Below, in pieces: positions 7,414 to 17,143 of a stretch of DNA of 64,000 bases. The notes under the pieces were generated by a model. The model saw only the letters and a list, made by a program, of their open reading frames with translations. It searched no databases and was not told the origin of the DNA. Source of the DNA: Desulfobacter curvatus DSM 3379 (GTDB taxonomy: Bacteria > Desulfobacterota > Desulfobacteria > Desulfobacterales > Desulfobacteraceae). The position numbers and the translations under genes were made by a program. Each line of letters starts with the position of its first letter. Within the stretch, counting starts at the first letter, position 1. Where the stretch lies: contig NZ_KB892901.1 of NCBI RefSeq assembly GCF_000373985.1, positions 62,674 through 126,673 on the forward strand, written 5' to 3'.

Positions 7414-9750
7414 ATGGATAAAAAATACGGCGTATATATCTGCACAGGCTGTGGTATCGGTGACACACTTGACATAGAATCGCTGAAAAGCATCCCCGAT
7501 GACGAGGGTGTCAACTGCACCACCCATCCCTTCCTGTGCTCTAAGGCAGGTGTTGAACTCATTCAAAAAGACATTGACGAGGGCAAAGTAAACGCCATGG
7601 TTATCGGCGCTTGCTCCCGCCGGGTGAACTTTGATGTATTTAATTTCCCCGGATGCATCATTGAACGGTCCAATTTAAGAGAAGGTGTTGTATGGCCCCA
7701 TTCCAGGGAAACCTATCCTGCCCTGACCGAAGAACAGAAGGATGACGGAGAGAGCTTTGACCGGATCCAGATGAAGGCCCAGGATTATATCAAAATGGGT
7801 ATGATCCGGTTGGAAAAGGTCAACCTGCCCGAACCCTACCAGACACAGTCTTTTTCCAAAAAGGTACTTGTTCTCGGTGGCGGTGTAACCGGTATGTCTG
7901 CAGCCCTTGATGCTGCCAAAGCCGGTTATGAGGTTACCATCGTAGAAAAAGAGGCTGCCCTTGGCGGTTATGCAGCCAAGCTGCGCAGCCAGATGCCTGT
8001 TCAATCTCCCTTTGAGACGCTTCAGGCACCTGTGGTTGACGCACTGATTCAGGAAGTTGAAGGCAACACCAACATAGATGTTCGGACCAGCACCATTGTG
8101 GCACGTATTGCCGGCCAGCCGGGTGAATTCACCGTAACCATGAAAAAACCCGGTGAAAAAATCCCCTTTGACGTACCCTATCCGCTGCCTCCCGAAGAGC
8201 TGCTGGATGAAAACGGCAAAGAACTGGATGCGGACGCTGCCCATGAAAAATACCTGAAATACAATGAAGGCAGAGAAGATATCCTTTCTCTTGACCCGAA
8301 CGGCGAGCTTTACGGTGCTGTTGTTCTGGCTGCCGGCTGGCGGCCTGACGTCCTTGAAGGCGAAGCATACGCTCACCTTTCTATAGATAATCCCGATGTG
8401 GTCACCAATGACGAATTTGAAATGATTGCAGCCAAGGGAAAAATCCTTCGTCCCTCCAATGGCAAGGAAGCCAAAAACGTTGTATTTATCCAGTCCGCCG
8501 GCAAAGATGAAGACGACAGCGATTTTGAATACACCGGCTCCGTAACTTCTATGGTCGCACTGAAACAAGCCCGTTATGTCAGGGAAGACTATGCTGACGG
8601 CAAAGCCTATGTGATTTATCAGCACATGAGGACCCCTGGCCTGCAGGAATATTTCTACAAAGCCATGCAGCAGGATGACGGTATTTTCCTGACCAAGGGA
8701 GCGGTGACCGATGTTACGGCTACAAGCAGTGAAGTGATGGTGACTGCCCAAAACACACTGCTGGGTGAAAACCTGGTGATCAAAGCTGACATGGTTGTTG
8801 TGGCAAGCGGCATGGTTCCAGCCACCAAAGATAATCCGGTCATCAATTTGGCCTATCGCCAGGGTCCCGGCTTCAGGGATAATGATATTTTTGGCCAGTA
8901 TGCGGATTCAAACTATATCTGCTTCCCCTATGAGACCCAGAGAACCGGTATTTACGCAGCCGGTACCATCCGCCGGGCAATGACCATAGAAGAGTCCATG
9001 GAAGACGCAGCAGGCGCCGCACTGAAAGCGATTCAGTGTATTGAAAGTGCCAACCGCGGCATGGCCGTTCACCCCCGTTCCGGTGACATGACTTACCCGG
9101 ACTTCTTCTTCCAGAGATGCACCCAGTGCAAACGCTGCACGGTTGAATGCCCCTTCGGCGCTCTGGATGATGATGCCAGAGGAACCCCAAAAGCCAATCC
9201 TACCCGATGCCGCCGCTGCGGTACCTGCATGGGTGCCTGTCCGGAACGTATTATCTCCTTTGCCGACTACACCATTGACAGTATCGGTTCCCAGGTCAAG
9301 GCCATCAGCGTTCCGTCCGAGGATGATTATAGTGAACCGCCCCTGCGTTTTCTGGCCCTGGTATGTGAAAACGATGCATTACCTGCATTGGATATGGTTG
9401 GCATGAACCGTGTGGACTACTCTCCGGATGTTCGCGTGATTCCGGTTCGCTGCCTAGGTTCCGTCAACACCATCTGGATCAAGGACGCACTTGCCCAGGG
9501 TATCGACGGTGTTATTCTCATCGGCTGCAAGCATGGGGATGATTACCAGTGCCATTTTGTCAAGGGTTCCGAACTTGCTGAGATCCGCGTGAAAAAGATT
9601 GGTGATGCCCTTGCTTCACTGGCCCTTGAAAATGAGCGCGTAGCGTTTGAGGAAGTCGCCATTGATGAATATGACAAACTGCCCAAGATCATCAACGACT
9701 TTGTTGAAGAAGTGGACGCACTTGGCCCGAACCCGTTCAAAGGATTCTAA
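7414..9750 (+). CDS. qmoB: Quinone-interacting oxidoreductase subunit QmoB
   Basis: QmoB is the larger HdrA-like flavoprotein of QmoABC, 778 aa. An N-terminal CTGCGIGD segment leads into an FAD domain with LVLGGGVTGMSA near residues 153-164. Two [4Fe-4S] ferredoxin motifs follow near residues 569-612 (CTQCKRCTVECP and CRRCGTCMGACP). The C-terminal 120 residues are an MvhD-like domain (VRCLGSVNTIWIKDAL, GVILIGCKHGDDYQC), a fusion characteristic of QmoB. It is thought to contact AprBA. It sits between qmoA (six bases upstream) and qmoC. Confidence 0.95.
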   Translation: MDKKYGVYICTGCGIGDTLDIESLKSIPDDEGVNCTTHPFLCSKAGVELIQKDIDEGKVNAMVIGACSRRVNFDVFNFPGCIIERSNLREGVVWPHSRETYPALTEEQKDDGESFDRIQMKAQDYIKMGMIRLEKVNLPEPYQTQSFSKKVLVLGGGVTGMSAALDAAKAGYEVTIVEKEAALGGYAAKLRSQMPVQSPFETLQAPVVDALIQEVEGNTNIDVRTSTIVARIAGQPGEFTVTMKKPGEKIPFDVPYPLPPEELLDENGKELDADAAHEKYLKYNEGREDILSLDPNGELYGAVVLAAGWRPDVLEGEAYAHLSIDNPDVVTNDEFEMIAAKGKILRPSNGKEAKNVVFIQSAGKDEDDSDFEYTGSVTSMVALKQARYVREDYADGKAYVIYQHMRTPGLQEYFYKAMQQDDGIFLTKGAVTDVTATSSEVMVTAQNTLLGENLVIKADMVVVASGMVPATKDNPVINLAYRQGPGFRDNDIFGQYADSNYICFPYETQRTGIYAAGTIRRAMTIEESMEDAAGAALKAIQCIESANRGMAVHPRSGDMTYPDFFFQRCTQCKRCTVECPFGALDDDARGTPKANPTRCRRCGTCMGACPERIISFADYTIDSIGSQVKAISVPSEDDYSEPPLRFLALVCENDALPALDMVGMNRVDYSPDVRVIPVRCLGSVNTIWIKDALAQGIDGVILIGCKHGDDYQCHFVKGSELAEIRVKKIGDALASLALENERVAFEEVAIDEYDKLPKIINDFVEEVDALGPNPFKGF

Positions 9751-9786
9751 CGACGGCATACAAACTTAATGGAGGTATCTACTACT

Positions 9787-10992
9787 ATGAGTGCCAATTA
9801 TATTGCCCAACCAGATCTGGGATTTATTGCCGAGATTAGAGGTCTTGGCGGAGAAACCCTGAAAAAATGTTACCAATGCGCCACTTGTTCCGTGGCCTGC
9901 CCCATTGCACCTGAAGACAGCCCCTTTCCCAGAAAGGAGATGATCGCTGCCTCATGGGGCCTTAAAGACAAACTGATCAGCAATGGTGATATCTGGCTAT
10001 GCCACCAGTGCGGTGACTGCACGGATATGTGTCCCCGTGGCGCTGCCCCTGGTGATGTGCTGGCAGCGATCCGTTCTGCTGCCATCACTGAGTATGCAAC
10101 CCCAAAACCCCTTGCCAAGGCAGTAAACGATCCATCCAAACTGCCGCTTCTGATCGGAATCCCGGCGGCCTGGTTTGCCCTGCTTGCCATTATCACCATG
10201 GGCTTTGGGGGTATCATGGAAAAAATTTTCCATACCCTGTTCGGCGATGCCCTTGGCGGACGCCTTCACTGGTCACATGCCCACCCAGGTGCTGAGCACG
10301 TTATTGCTCATTCTAACTTTGTATCCACCTGGTTTGTGGACATGACCTTTGTACCCACGGCTATTTTTGCCACAGCTGTTTTCTTTCTTGCACTGAAACG
10401 CTTCATTGTAGACATTCATGATAATGCGGTTCTTGAAGGCAAAACAGACAAAACCAGCCTTGATTACAAAGCCCTTTTAATGTCTATTAAAGATATTATC
10501 CCCATGGTGTTGAAACATGATAAGTTCAATCAATGCGGATCCAATAAAGATCGTGCCACCCCACATATGATGGTGCTTTTTGCCTTTATCGGTCTTTTCA
10601 TTGTAACTGCAGTATGCGGCATTATGCTTTACGTGGGCGGTTATGCCGGTCCTTATCCCCAGCTTAACCCCATTAAATGGCTGGCCAATATCGCAGGTGT
10701 CTCTTTGGTCATTGGTTCAGGAATAATGATCAAAAACAGACTGACCAACAAAGACCAGGTCACAGCCTATAAAGACTGGTTCATTCTTGGTGTTGTCTTC
10801 ACCCTAGGCCTTTCCGGTATGCTCACGGAAATGGCCCGCCTGGCTGAAATTGCATGGCTTTCTTACTTCTTTTACTGGATTCATCTGATTGCCATCTTCA
10901 ACTTGTTTGCATTCCTGCCATTTTCAAAAATGGCCCACATTGTATACCGTACGGTTGCCATGGGCTATGCACAATATGCCAATAGAAAATAG
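9787..10992 (+). CDS. qmoC: Quinone-interacting oxidoreductase membrane subunit QmoC
   Basis: QmoC is the membrane anchor of QmoABC, a fusion of an HdrC-like iron-sulfur domain with an HdrE-like cytochrome b region. The ATG at 9787 is chosen over an in-frame ATG at 9769 because the earlier one overlaps the GGAGG ribosome-binding site (9771-9775). The result is 401 aa. Two [4Fe-4S] motifs, CYQCATCSVACP (about residue 28) and CHQCGDCTDMCP (about residue 72), precede about six hydrophobic segments from residue 118 to the C-terminus. Several membrane histidines could ligate heme. It is the last gene of the operon and is followed by a terminator. Confidence 0.94.
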   Translation: MSANYIAQPDLGFIAEIRGLGGETLKKCYQCATCSVACPIAPEDSPFPRKEMIAASWGLKDKLISNGDIWLCHQCGDCTDMCPRGAAPGDVLAAIRSAAITEYATPKPLAKAVNDPSKLPLLIGIPAAWFALLAIITMGFGGIMEKIFHTLFGDALGGRLHWSHAHPGAEHVIAHSNFVSTWFVDMTFVPTAIFATAVFFLALKRFIVDIHDNAVLEGKTDKTSLDYKALLMSIKDIIPMVLKHDKFNQCGSNKDRATPHMMVLFAFIGLFIVTAVCGIMLYVGGYAGPYPQLNPIKWLANIAGVSLVIGSGIMIKNRLTNKDQVTAYKDWFILGVVFTLGLSGMLTEMARLAEIAWLSYFFYWIHLIAIFNLFAFLPFSKMAHIVYRTVAMGYAQYANRK

Positions 10993-11014
10993 ATAGCTTT
11001 TAAGCTATATCATT

Positions 11015-11048
11015 AAAAGAGGGCTGGTTTTTGACCAGCCCTCTTTTT
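11015..11048 (+). terminator. Rho-independent terminator after qmoC
   Basis: The arms AAAAGAGGGCTGG (from 11016) and CCAGCCCTCTTTT pair around a TTTTTGA loop, and the stem runs into a T tract. It lies about 25 bases after the qmoC stop and ends the qmo transcript. The A-rich left arm could also make it work on the other strand. Confidence 0.9.
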
Positions 11049-11250
11049 TATTTGCGACACTGGAACACTTGTTTTTTCAATGCTGAAAATAAAAAAAGAA
11101 AACATCTTAAACTTTGAAAGTTCTGTCCGACAGGTGTATATTATTAAAGTCTATCTCTATTCATATTAAAAACTAAATATTTAATGATGTTTTTCCAATT
11201 TTAAGTATTATTATTTTTTATGAGATAAAAAATGTTACGGAGGAAATAAA

Positions 11251-11904
11251 ATGAAAAAATTGATTGTGACAGGCGTTGTTATTGTTTTATCGGCCACTCT
11301 TTTTTCATGCGCAACCATGCAGACGAGTCAGGGAAAGGGAACGGCTGTGGGAGCCGGTACAGGCGCAGCCGTCGGAGCCATTCTAGGCCAGGTCATCGGC
11401 AGAGACACGGAATCAACGCTTATTGGAGCAGGCATCGGGGCCGCCCTCGGTGGACTTGCCGGTAATCAGGTAGGCAAATATATGGATCTGCAGGAGCAGG
11501 AGTTGAGAAATGCAATGGCAGCGTCCGAATCGGCAAGTATACAACGTGAGCAGGATATTTTGAAGGCAACCTTTAAATCAGAAGCTTATTTTGATTATGA
11601 CTCAAGCAATTTGAAACCAGGGGCATATCCAGAGTTGAGAAGAATTTCGGATATTTTAATCAAGTACCCCCATTCCCGGATTGAAGTGGCCGGACATACA
11701 GACACCAAAGGCTCGGAAGAATATAACCAAAAACTGTCAGAACGAAGAGCTGAAGTTGTCGCAAATCAATTAATTTACAATGGGGTTTCTGCCCAAAGGG
11801 TCACAGCAGTGGGCTATGGGGAGTCTCAGCCAATCTCTTCCAATGACGCAATGAATCGCCGTGTAGAAATTTTTATTAAGCCGATAATGGAAAGCTCATA
11901 TTAG
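11251..11904 (+). CDS. OmpA-family lipoprotein with glycine-zipper domain
   Basis: The 217-aa protein has a lipoprotein signal peptide ending in the lipobox LFSC, with the acylated Cys at residue 20. Residues about 27-75 are a glycine-zipper region (GAGTGAAVGAILGQVIG, GAGIGAALGGLAGNQVG) that can insert in or lie on membranes. Residues about 108-212 are an OmpA C-terminal peptidoglycan-binding domain (YFDYDSSNLKPGAYPELRRI, VAGHTDTKGSEEYNQKLSERR, GYGESQPISSND, NRRVEIFI). This is the YiaD-like arrangement. It probably tethers the outer membrane to peptidoglycan. GGAGG precedes the ATG. It is monocistronic as far as can be seen. Confidence 0.92.
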   Translation: MKKLIVTGVVIVLSATLFSCATMQTSQGKGTAVGAGTGAAVGAILGQVIGRDTESTLIGAGIGAALGGLAGNQVGKYMDLQEQELRNAMAASESASIQREQDILKATFKSEAYFDYDSSNLKPGAYPELRRISDILIKYPHSRIEVAGHTDTKGSEEYNQKLSERRAEVVANQLIYNGVSAQRVTAVGYGESQPISSNDAMNRRVEIFIKPIMESSY

Positions 11905-11965
11905 CTTCAAACAATAATATTTCTGGTGCAAGACGATTATAGAAGGCATAAAGAGGCATTAAAGA

Positions 11966-13183
11966 ATGAATTCCATAGCACCTTCAGACAGGATGGCAAA
12001 TGTCCACTCAGATATACGCGGTCCTGTTTTTGAAAAGGCCATGAAAATGGTTTCATCCGGCATTGATGTATTGAGACTCAATACGGGAAATCCAGATACG
12101 TTTGGGTTCACGATGCCTGATAGTGTACGCACGGCTTTAATTAATAATGTAGACAAGGCCGTGGGATATTGTGACTTAAAAGGCATGCCGGAAGCGAGAA
12201 ACGCAATATGTGACTATCACGTTGTTAAAGGTATTTTGGACCTTACCCCGGATGATATATTCATTGGCAATGGTGTCAGTGAGCTTGTTAATATGGCGAT
12301 GACCTCATTTTTGAATCCCGGTGATGAGATTCTTATTCCATCTCCAAGTTATTCACTTTGGACGAATATGGCGTATATCGTAGGCGCAACACCAGTGCTT
12401 TATCGCTGTGATGAGGCTTCCGGTTGGTATCCTGATGTGGCTGATATTCTTAAGAAGATCACACCAAAAACACGCGCCATACTCATTATTAACCCCAACA
12501 ATCCGACGGGTTCATTATATTCAAAAGAAATTTTAGAACAGATCATTCAAATCGCAAGAGAACACAAGTTGCTTATCTGTTCGGATGAAATTTATGACCG
12601 GTTGGTGATGGATGGGTTAGAACATGTTTCGACAGCGGCACTTGCGCCTGATATACCGGTCTTCACCTTCAACGGATTATCCAAATCGCACATCGTATGT
12701 GGGTTTCGTTGTGGATGGCTCGCAATTAGCGGGCCGCGCCGGCAAATTGGTGATTTAATCGCGTCCATTACAAAACTGGCTGCCATGCGCTTGTGTGGCA
12801 ATGCATTAACGCAACTTGTGATTCCGGCGGCAATGGGGGATGCGCAAAGCACAAAAACGTTGATTTCTCCCGGTGGAAGAATTTATGAGCAAAGAGAAGC
12901 GACGATCAATGCGTTAGATCAAATTGATGGAATTACATACGTTAAAAACTCAGCAGCATTTTATCTTTTCCCCAAAATTGATGTCAAAAAATTTAATATT
13001 ACAAATGACAAAAAATTTGTACTGGATTTACTGGAAAGCAAGCATATCTTGCTTGTTGCGGGAAGTGGATTTGACTGGCCGGAGCCGGATCATTTCAGGA
13101 TAGTCATGTTACCGGAACCAAAAATTCTGTCAAACGCAATGCAGCAGATAGGTGATTTCCTCAGCACGTACCGCCAAGAATAA
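11966..13183 (+). CDS. alaA: Alanine/glutamate-pyruvate aminotransferase AlaA-like
   Basis: This is a class I/II PLP-dependent aminotransferase of 405 aa, very close in layout to E. coli AlaA. Shared blocks are SDIRGPVFEKAM, IGNGVSELVNMAM, IINPNNPTGSLYSKE, DEIYDRLV, FNGLSKSHIVCGFRCGW (PLP lysine at about residue 240) and ISPGGRIYEQR. It probably forms alanine from pyruvate and glutamate in the cytoplasm. AGAGG lies upstream of the ATG. It follows the lipoprotein gene by 61 bases and could be read together with it. Confidence 0.9.
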   Translation: MNSIAPSDRMANVHSDIRGPVFEKAMKMVSSGIDVLRLNTGNPDTFGFTMPDSVRTALINNVDKAVGYCDLKGMPEARNAICDYHVVKGILDLTPDDIFIGNGVSELVNMAMTSFLNPGDEILIPSPSYSLWTNMAYIVGATPVLYRCDEASGWYPDVADILKKITPKTRAILIINPNNPTGSLYSKEILEQIIQIAREHKLLICSDEIYDRLVMDGLEHVSTAALAPDIPVFTFNGLSKSHIVCGFRCGWLAISGPRRQIGDLIASITKLAAMRLCGNALTQLVIPAAMGDAQSTKTLISPGGRIYEQREATINALDQIDGITYVKNSAAFYLFPKIDVKKFNITNDKKFVLDLLESKHILLVAGSGFDWPEPDHFRIVMLPEPKILSNAMQQIGDFLSTYRQE

Positions 13184-13248
13184 AGGCTGCGTAAAAAGCC
13201 TATCGCCTGCTGCGTTATGGCGCCTGGCCAAACGCTTGACATACTTAG

Positions 13249-13282
13249 TGGCCGGCCGAAAAACGTAAATTTGGCCGGCCAC
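13249..13282. repeat. Perfect 10-bp inverted repeat between convergent genes
   Basis: GTGGCCGGCC (13249-13258) and GGCCGGCCAC (13273-13282) are separated by 14 bases. The repeat lies between the ends of alaA (plus strand) and the chemoreceptor (minus strand). There is no T tract, so it is not a classical intrinsic terminator. It could be a bidirectional transcription stop or the trace of a small repeat element. Confidence 0.6.
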
Positions 13283-13328
13283 CATACCTTGCAGACGAAT
13301 ATTTTTACTTATCCATCGATTGGATTTT

Positions 13329-15614
13329 TTACGGGTTCATTAACTTTTTTAAATTTGATGACAGAGATTTTGGCTTTGCTGAAAATTTTTTGACCGGCGG
13401 ATCAGCCTCAAAGCTGCGATTTGAATTTTTATTTCCGGTTACCAGTACCACAAGATCATCAACAAAGTTTTTGAGTTGTTCTGCCTGTGCACTCAATTCC
13501 TCTGCAGCGGATGCGGATTCTTCTGCATTGGCTGCATTCTTCTGAACCACGCAATCCATTTCAGCAATGGCCGTGTTTACTTGGGAGATCCCCCTGGACT
13601 GCTCTTTTGAGGCCTCAGAGATCTCAGCCACCAGGCGGGCCACTTTTTGGGAACTTTCTGTTACATGGTTGAACGCCTCGTTGGTGGCGACAGCAATGCT
13701 TGACCCCTCATTGACTTTTTTCACTGTACCTCCAATCAGCTCCGCCGTGTCCTTAGCCGCATCAGCCGCCCGCATGGCAAGATTTCTGACCTCATCGGCC
13801 ACAACGGCGAATCCGGCACCGGCCTCTCCGGCCCGGGCGGCCTCCACTGCGGCGTTCAGGGCAAGCAGGTTGGTCTGGAAAGCGATCTCGTCAATGGTTT
13901 TGATGATCTTGGATGTCTCCTCACTGGCTTTGGAGATATCTTCCATGGACTGGGTCAACTGCGCCATGGATTTATTGGCGCCGGCCACAACGCCATTGGA
14001 CTCTTTCATTAAAGTATCCGCATGGGTGGCGTTTTCCGCATTTCTTTTTGTCATGGAAGCCATCTCCTCCATGGAAGATGAAGTCTCCTCAATGGAAGCG
14101 GCCTGCTGGGAAGAACCTTCAGCCATGGACTGACTGGAAGAAGAAACCTCGGAGGCTGCCGCGGCTACCTGATCCGCGCCTTCACCCAACCCGTTGCTGA
14201 TTCGGGTCAAAACGCTGATAATCCCCCTGGCAATGACAAAGGCCAGTAAAACACCGGCAACAATGGCAACCACCGCTATAATAGCTACATTTCTCTTGGT
14301 AGCTGTGGCAGCATCCAGCATGGCCTTGTCCGTAAGCATATTTTTCTTTACCTCTTGTCTGAGTTCCCCTAAAAGATGTTGGACTTTTTTCAAATTGGGC
14401 GCGGTCTGGTTGCCATAAATGGCAAAAGCCTTGTACTGCCCTTCCAGAAGGGTCTGGGCCTGATTTTGAAATTTGTTCAGCAATTCTTTGGTTTCATTCA
14501 AAGCCGGAAGTGACTCGGTCTGAAATATTTCAATGGCTTTCTCCCTGCCTTTCATCAACTTTTCTTCGTAACCAATGGCCTGTTCAAAAAAATCAGAAAC
14601 GGCCTTAAGACAACCCTGTGTTTCCGAATTAAAGACAGACGCGGCAGCCTGTATATTTCCTGAGTTTATCAAATTCTTGATTGTGAGGGCACTCTCATGC
14701 AATTTTTTGTGGGGCTGCTTTACCTGATTGAAGATATCTTTTAATCGCTCATCTTCAGCATTAATACGAGCGGTTCCGTTAGATGTCAGCCATTTTCCAA
14801 AATTGCATTTTTCAGGATTGAGTTCTACATGAAAGGGAGTCTGGGTTATTATGCCTTTGCTGACCTCTGCAGCCCACCTCCTGTGGTCGTCCAGCCTCAG
14901 GCGAAGGGTGTTGCGCAGCCCCGTGTGAACCTGGCGGTAGAATTTAATGATTTTTTTTGCCGAATCGTGGAGTTGTTTATGGGAGGCCTTGATCTGTTCC
15001 ATGAGATCTTCCAGGGTCACATCCGATGCAGCTGTTTTGGCTGCCGCATCACTGTAAAGCCATTTGCCGAATGCACACAGGGTGTGGTCAGTCTGCACCT
15101 CAATAGCCGAAGCATTTTCCAGGAGGGCCTCCTGGATTTTTGCAGTCCATTCCAGATGATCAATCAGTTTATTTGCGATAAAGCCCGGAAGGGCCGGATC
15201 TGCTGCGGTAAACGCCTTGTCAATATCAATGGCTGATTCATGAAGCAGACGATGTGGTTCTTCTATCTCCTTGAACAGGGGAGCCAGGGAAGGCACCTGG
15301 GCTTCAGCTTCTTTCCTGCCTTTACCATAAAGCCATTTACCAAACCCGCATTGTGTATGATCGGTCTGTATGGTCAGTTTTGTAACGTTCTCATCGGTTA
15401 AGAGTTTGTTGACCTCCCCGATCCAGTTCAGGTGATCCACCTCTTTCTGGGCCAGTTCCCCGTCCAGGGCTTTGCCGTCAATGACCTCGGATGCATTTTT
15501 GACAATTCCGCCGACACCGGTGAAACTCAATCCCCCCAGTACGACCAGAAGAATAATGACAATTCCAAAACCAATGGATATCTTTTTTCCTATGGTCAAT
15601 TGCTTCCAGTTCAT
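13329..15614 (-). CDS. Methyl-accepting chemotaxis protein with three CZB-like domains
   Basis: This 761-aa chemoreceptor has transmembrane helix 1 at about residues 13-33, a large presumed periplasmic region to about residue 435, transmembrane helix 2 near 437-460, then the methyl-accepting signalling domain with the conserved hairpin tip (EIAFQTNLLALNAAVEAARAG). The sensor region carries three copies of a chemoreceptor-zinc-binding-like module. Each has HxxW, then CxFGKWL (CGFGKWLYG, CAFGKWLYS, CNFGKWLTS), then PHxxLHES or SHxxLHDS, so His and Cys ligands occur three times. A full HAMP domain is not evident. AAAGGAGG precedes the ATG. It may sense metal or redox conditions; the ligand is inferred. 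Confidence 0.9.
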   Translation of the reverse strand: MNWKQLTIGKKISIGFGIVIILLVVLGGLSFTGVGGIVKNASEVIDGKALDGELAQKEVDHLNWIGEVNKLLTDENVTKLTIQTDHTQCGFGKWLYGKGRKEAEAQVPSLAPLFKEIEEPHRLLHESAIDIDKAFTAADPALPGFIANKLIDHLEWTAKIQEALLENASAIEVQTDHTLCAFGKWLYSDAAAKTAASDVTLEDLMEQIKASHKQLHDSAKKIIKFYRQVHTGLRNTLRLRLDDHRRWAAEVSKGIITQTPFHVELNPEKCNFGKWLTSNGTARINAEDERLKDIFNQVKQPHKKLHESALTIKNLINSGNIQAAASVFNSETQGCLKAVSDFFEQAIGYEEKLMKGREKAIEIFQTESLPALNETKELLNKFQNQAQTLLEGQYKAFAIYGNQTAPNLKKVQHLLGELRQEVKKNMLTDKAMLDAATATKRNVAIIAVVAIVAGVLLAFVIARGIISVLTRISNGLGEGADQVAAAASEVSSSSQSMAEGSSQQAASIEETSSSMEEMASMTKRNAENATHADTLMKESNGVVAGANKSMAQLTQSMEDISKASEETSKIIKTIDEIAFQTNLLALNAAVEAARAGEAGAGFAVVADEVRNLAMRAADAAKDTAELIGGTVKKVNEGSSIAVATNEAFNHVTESSQKVARLVAEISEASKEQSRGISQVNTAIAEMDCVVQKNAANAEESASAAEELSAQAEQLKNFVDDLVVLVTGNKNSNRSFEADPPVKKFSAKPKSLSSNLKKLMNP

Positions 15615-15963
15615 ACTTCCTCCTTTGACTAATCACGCTTTAGCTATTTAATATTGTTGATATTCTAATATTTTTTCCATTGCCGTGACTCTCTGTCCAG
15701 ATAAGCCTGGTTAATGTTAAATAAAATTTTAACCTCAAATCCGCGACGGGAAGAAATTCATCACGAAGGTTGATTACAAGTTGTGTTTCGTATTTTTGAT
15801 TATAATTTTACCCAACACCAGAGAGATGTCAGCGTAATGGTCTTAAATGCAACTGATATATAGCGGATAAGTATTATAGATATATACACAAATCACCTTG
15901 GAAGTGCAAGAATCCCTTAAAAATGAATGATTATAGGTTCACTGTTGTAATTTCGCTGATAAA
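15615..15963. other. Divergent intergenic region, chemoreceptor / radical SAM gene
   Basis: These 349 AT-rich bases must contain the promoters of both flanking genes. An inverted repeat with outer arms GGTTAA (15709-15714) and TTAACC (15729-15734) is the only structure seen. No confident promoter boxes could be assigned. Confidence 0.4.
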
Positions 15964-16854
15964 ATGTCAAAAAATAATATGAGATATGAAGGCCCCATAT
16001 ATCGTCCACCCAGTGAAGCAGATTCCCTTTTAATTCAAGCCACGGTCGGATGCCCTCACAATAAATGCACGTTTTGTACGATTTATAAAAATGGTACACG
16101 TTTCAGGATCAGACCGGTTAAAGATATTATGGAGGACATGGATTCTGCATCCAAAATTTATGGATCGAATGTCAAAACGCTGTTTTTCCCGGCAGGAAAT
16201 ACCATTGCAATGAAAACGGATGACTTGGCTGAAATCTGTATCTATGCCCGCAAAGTTTTTCCTGATTTGGAACGGATAACGGTCTACGGCTCGTCCCAAT
16301 ATATCCATAAAAAAGGGCAAAGTGGTCTAAAACAATTGGCAGATGCCGGGTTAAATCGTATCCATGTGGGTCTTGAATCCGGCAATGATGATGTGCTGCG
16401 CCATGTGAAAAAAGGTGTGGATGCCAAACGTCAGATTGAAGCAGGTCAATGGGTCGTTGCTGCTGGACTAGAGTTAAGTCTCTATGTTGTATTGGGGTTA
16501 GGCGGCGTGGGGTTGACAGAGCCCCATGCAGACGCAACGGCAAATGCGCTCAACCGAATTAATCCTGACTTCATCAGGCTTAGAACCTTTGTACCGAAAA
16601 TCAACACACCAATCTTGGATGAAGTTGAGTCCGGAAAATTTAAAATGCTGGGGCCACATGGTATTTTAAAAGAAACCGAACGATTGATCAGACAATTAAA
16701 TGTAACGTCGTATTTAGCCAGTGATCATTACACAAATTATATTGATGTTCACGGCAAACTGCCTGAATCACAAAAGCCAATTATAGAGCAGATTAAAGCA
16801 GCACGTCAGTTACCCGAATCTCAATTCCGGCCTTTTTTCATTGGAGAGCAATAA
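15964..16854 (+). CDS. Radical SAM protein
   Basis: The 296-aa protein is a radical SAM enzyme with the cluster motif GCPHNKCTFC near residues 29-38. Its cysteine spacing CX4CX2C, one residue longer than the textbook CX3CX2C, occurs in a group of COG1032-type proteins. Further conserved parts are AGLNRIHVGLESGNDDVL and VLGLGG. There is no B12-binding domain. The substrate cannot be told. No clear ribosome-binding site precedes the ATG at 15964 or the later ATG at 15979. A terminator follows at once, so it is monocistronic. Confidence 0.85.
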   Translation: MSKNNMRYEGPIYRPPSEADSLLIQATVGCPHNKCTFCTIYKNGTRFRIRPVKDIMEDMDSASKIYGSNVKTLFFPAGNTIAMKTDDLAEICIYARKVFPDLERITVYGSSQYIHKKGQSGLKQLADAGLNRIHVGLESGNDDVLRHVKKGVDAKRQIEAGQWVVAAGLELSLYVVLGLGGVGLTEPHADATANALNRINPDFIRLRTFVPKINTPILDEVESGKFKMLGPHGILKETERLIRQLNVTSYLASDHYTNYIDVHGKLPESQKPIIEQIKAARQLPESQFRPFFIGEQ

Positions 16855-16859
16855 AAGCA

Positions 16860-16897
16860 AAAGGCCCTGGGCAAAATGCCGAGGGCCTTTATTTTTA
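16860..16897 (+). terminator. Terminator after radical SAM gene
   Basis: AAAGGCCCT pairs with AGGGCCTTT around a GGGC/GCC inner stem with one mismatch, followed by ATTTTT. It starts six bases after the stop codon and separates the gene from the tRNA-Glu gene on the opposite strand. Confidence 0.85.
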
Positions 16898-16899
16898 AA

Positions 16900-16977
16900 T
16901 GGCGTCCCCAAGGGGATTCGAACCCCTGTCGCAGGCGTGAAAGGCCTGTGTCCTGGACCGGGCTAGACGATGGGGAC
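16900..16977 (-). tRNA. tRNA-Glu (anticodon TTC)
   Basis: The minus strand folds as a complete tRNA. The acceptor GTCCCCA pairs with TGGGGAC, the anticodon loop reads CTTTCAC (anticodon TTC), the T arm contains GGTTCGAATCC, and the discriminator G is followed by an encoded CCA at 16900-16902. Confidence 0.95.
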
Positions 16978-17002
16978 GTACTTTAAGTAAATGCAATGTA
17001 AA

Positions 17003-17078
17003 TGGTGCCCAGGAACAGAATTGAACTGCTGACACGGGGATTTTCAGTCCCCTGCTCTACCGACTGAGCTACCTGGGC
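17003..17078 (-). tRNA. tRNA-Phe (anticodon GAA)
   Basis: The minus strand gives acceptor GCCCAGG pairing with CCTGGGC, D arm GCTCAGTCGGTAGAGC, anticodon loop CTGAAAA (anticodon GAA), T arm with GTTCAATTC, and an encoded CCA. It lies 25 bases upstream of tRNA-Glu on the same strand, so the two are probably one transcript. Confidence 0.95.
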
Positions 17079-17143
17079 CCATGAGCAGATGAAACTAATC
17101 GAATTTTGAGTTACTGTCAATAGTTTTTTAAAATTGTTTAATA

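Noticed and set aside
9769..9786. Earlier ATG for qmoC at 9769
   Set aside because: This ATG overlaps the GGAGG ribosome-binding site that serves the ATG at 9787, and the same TAATGGAGGTAT context stands before aprB, where it is clearly untranslated.
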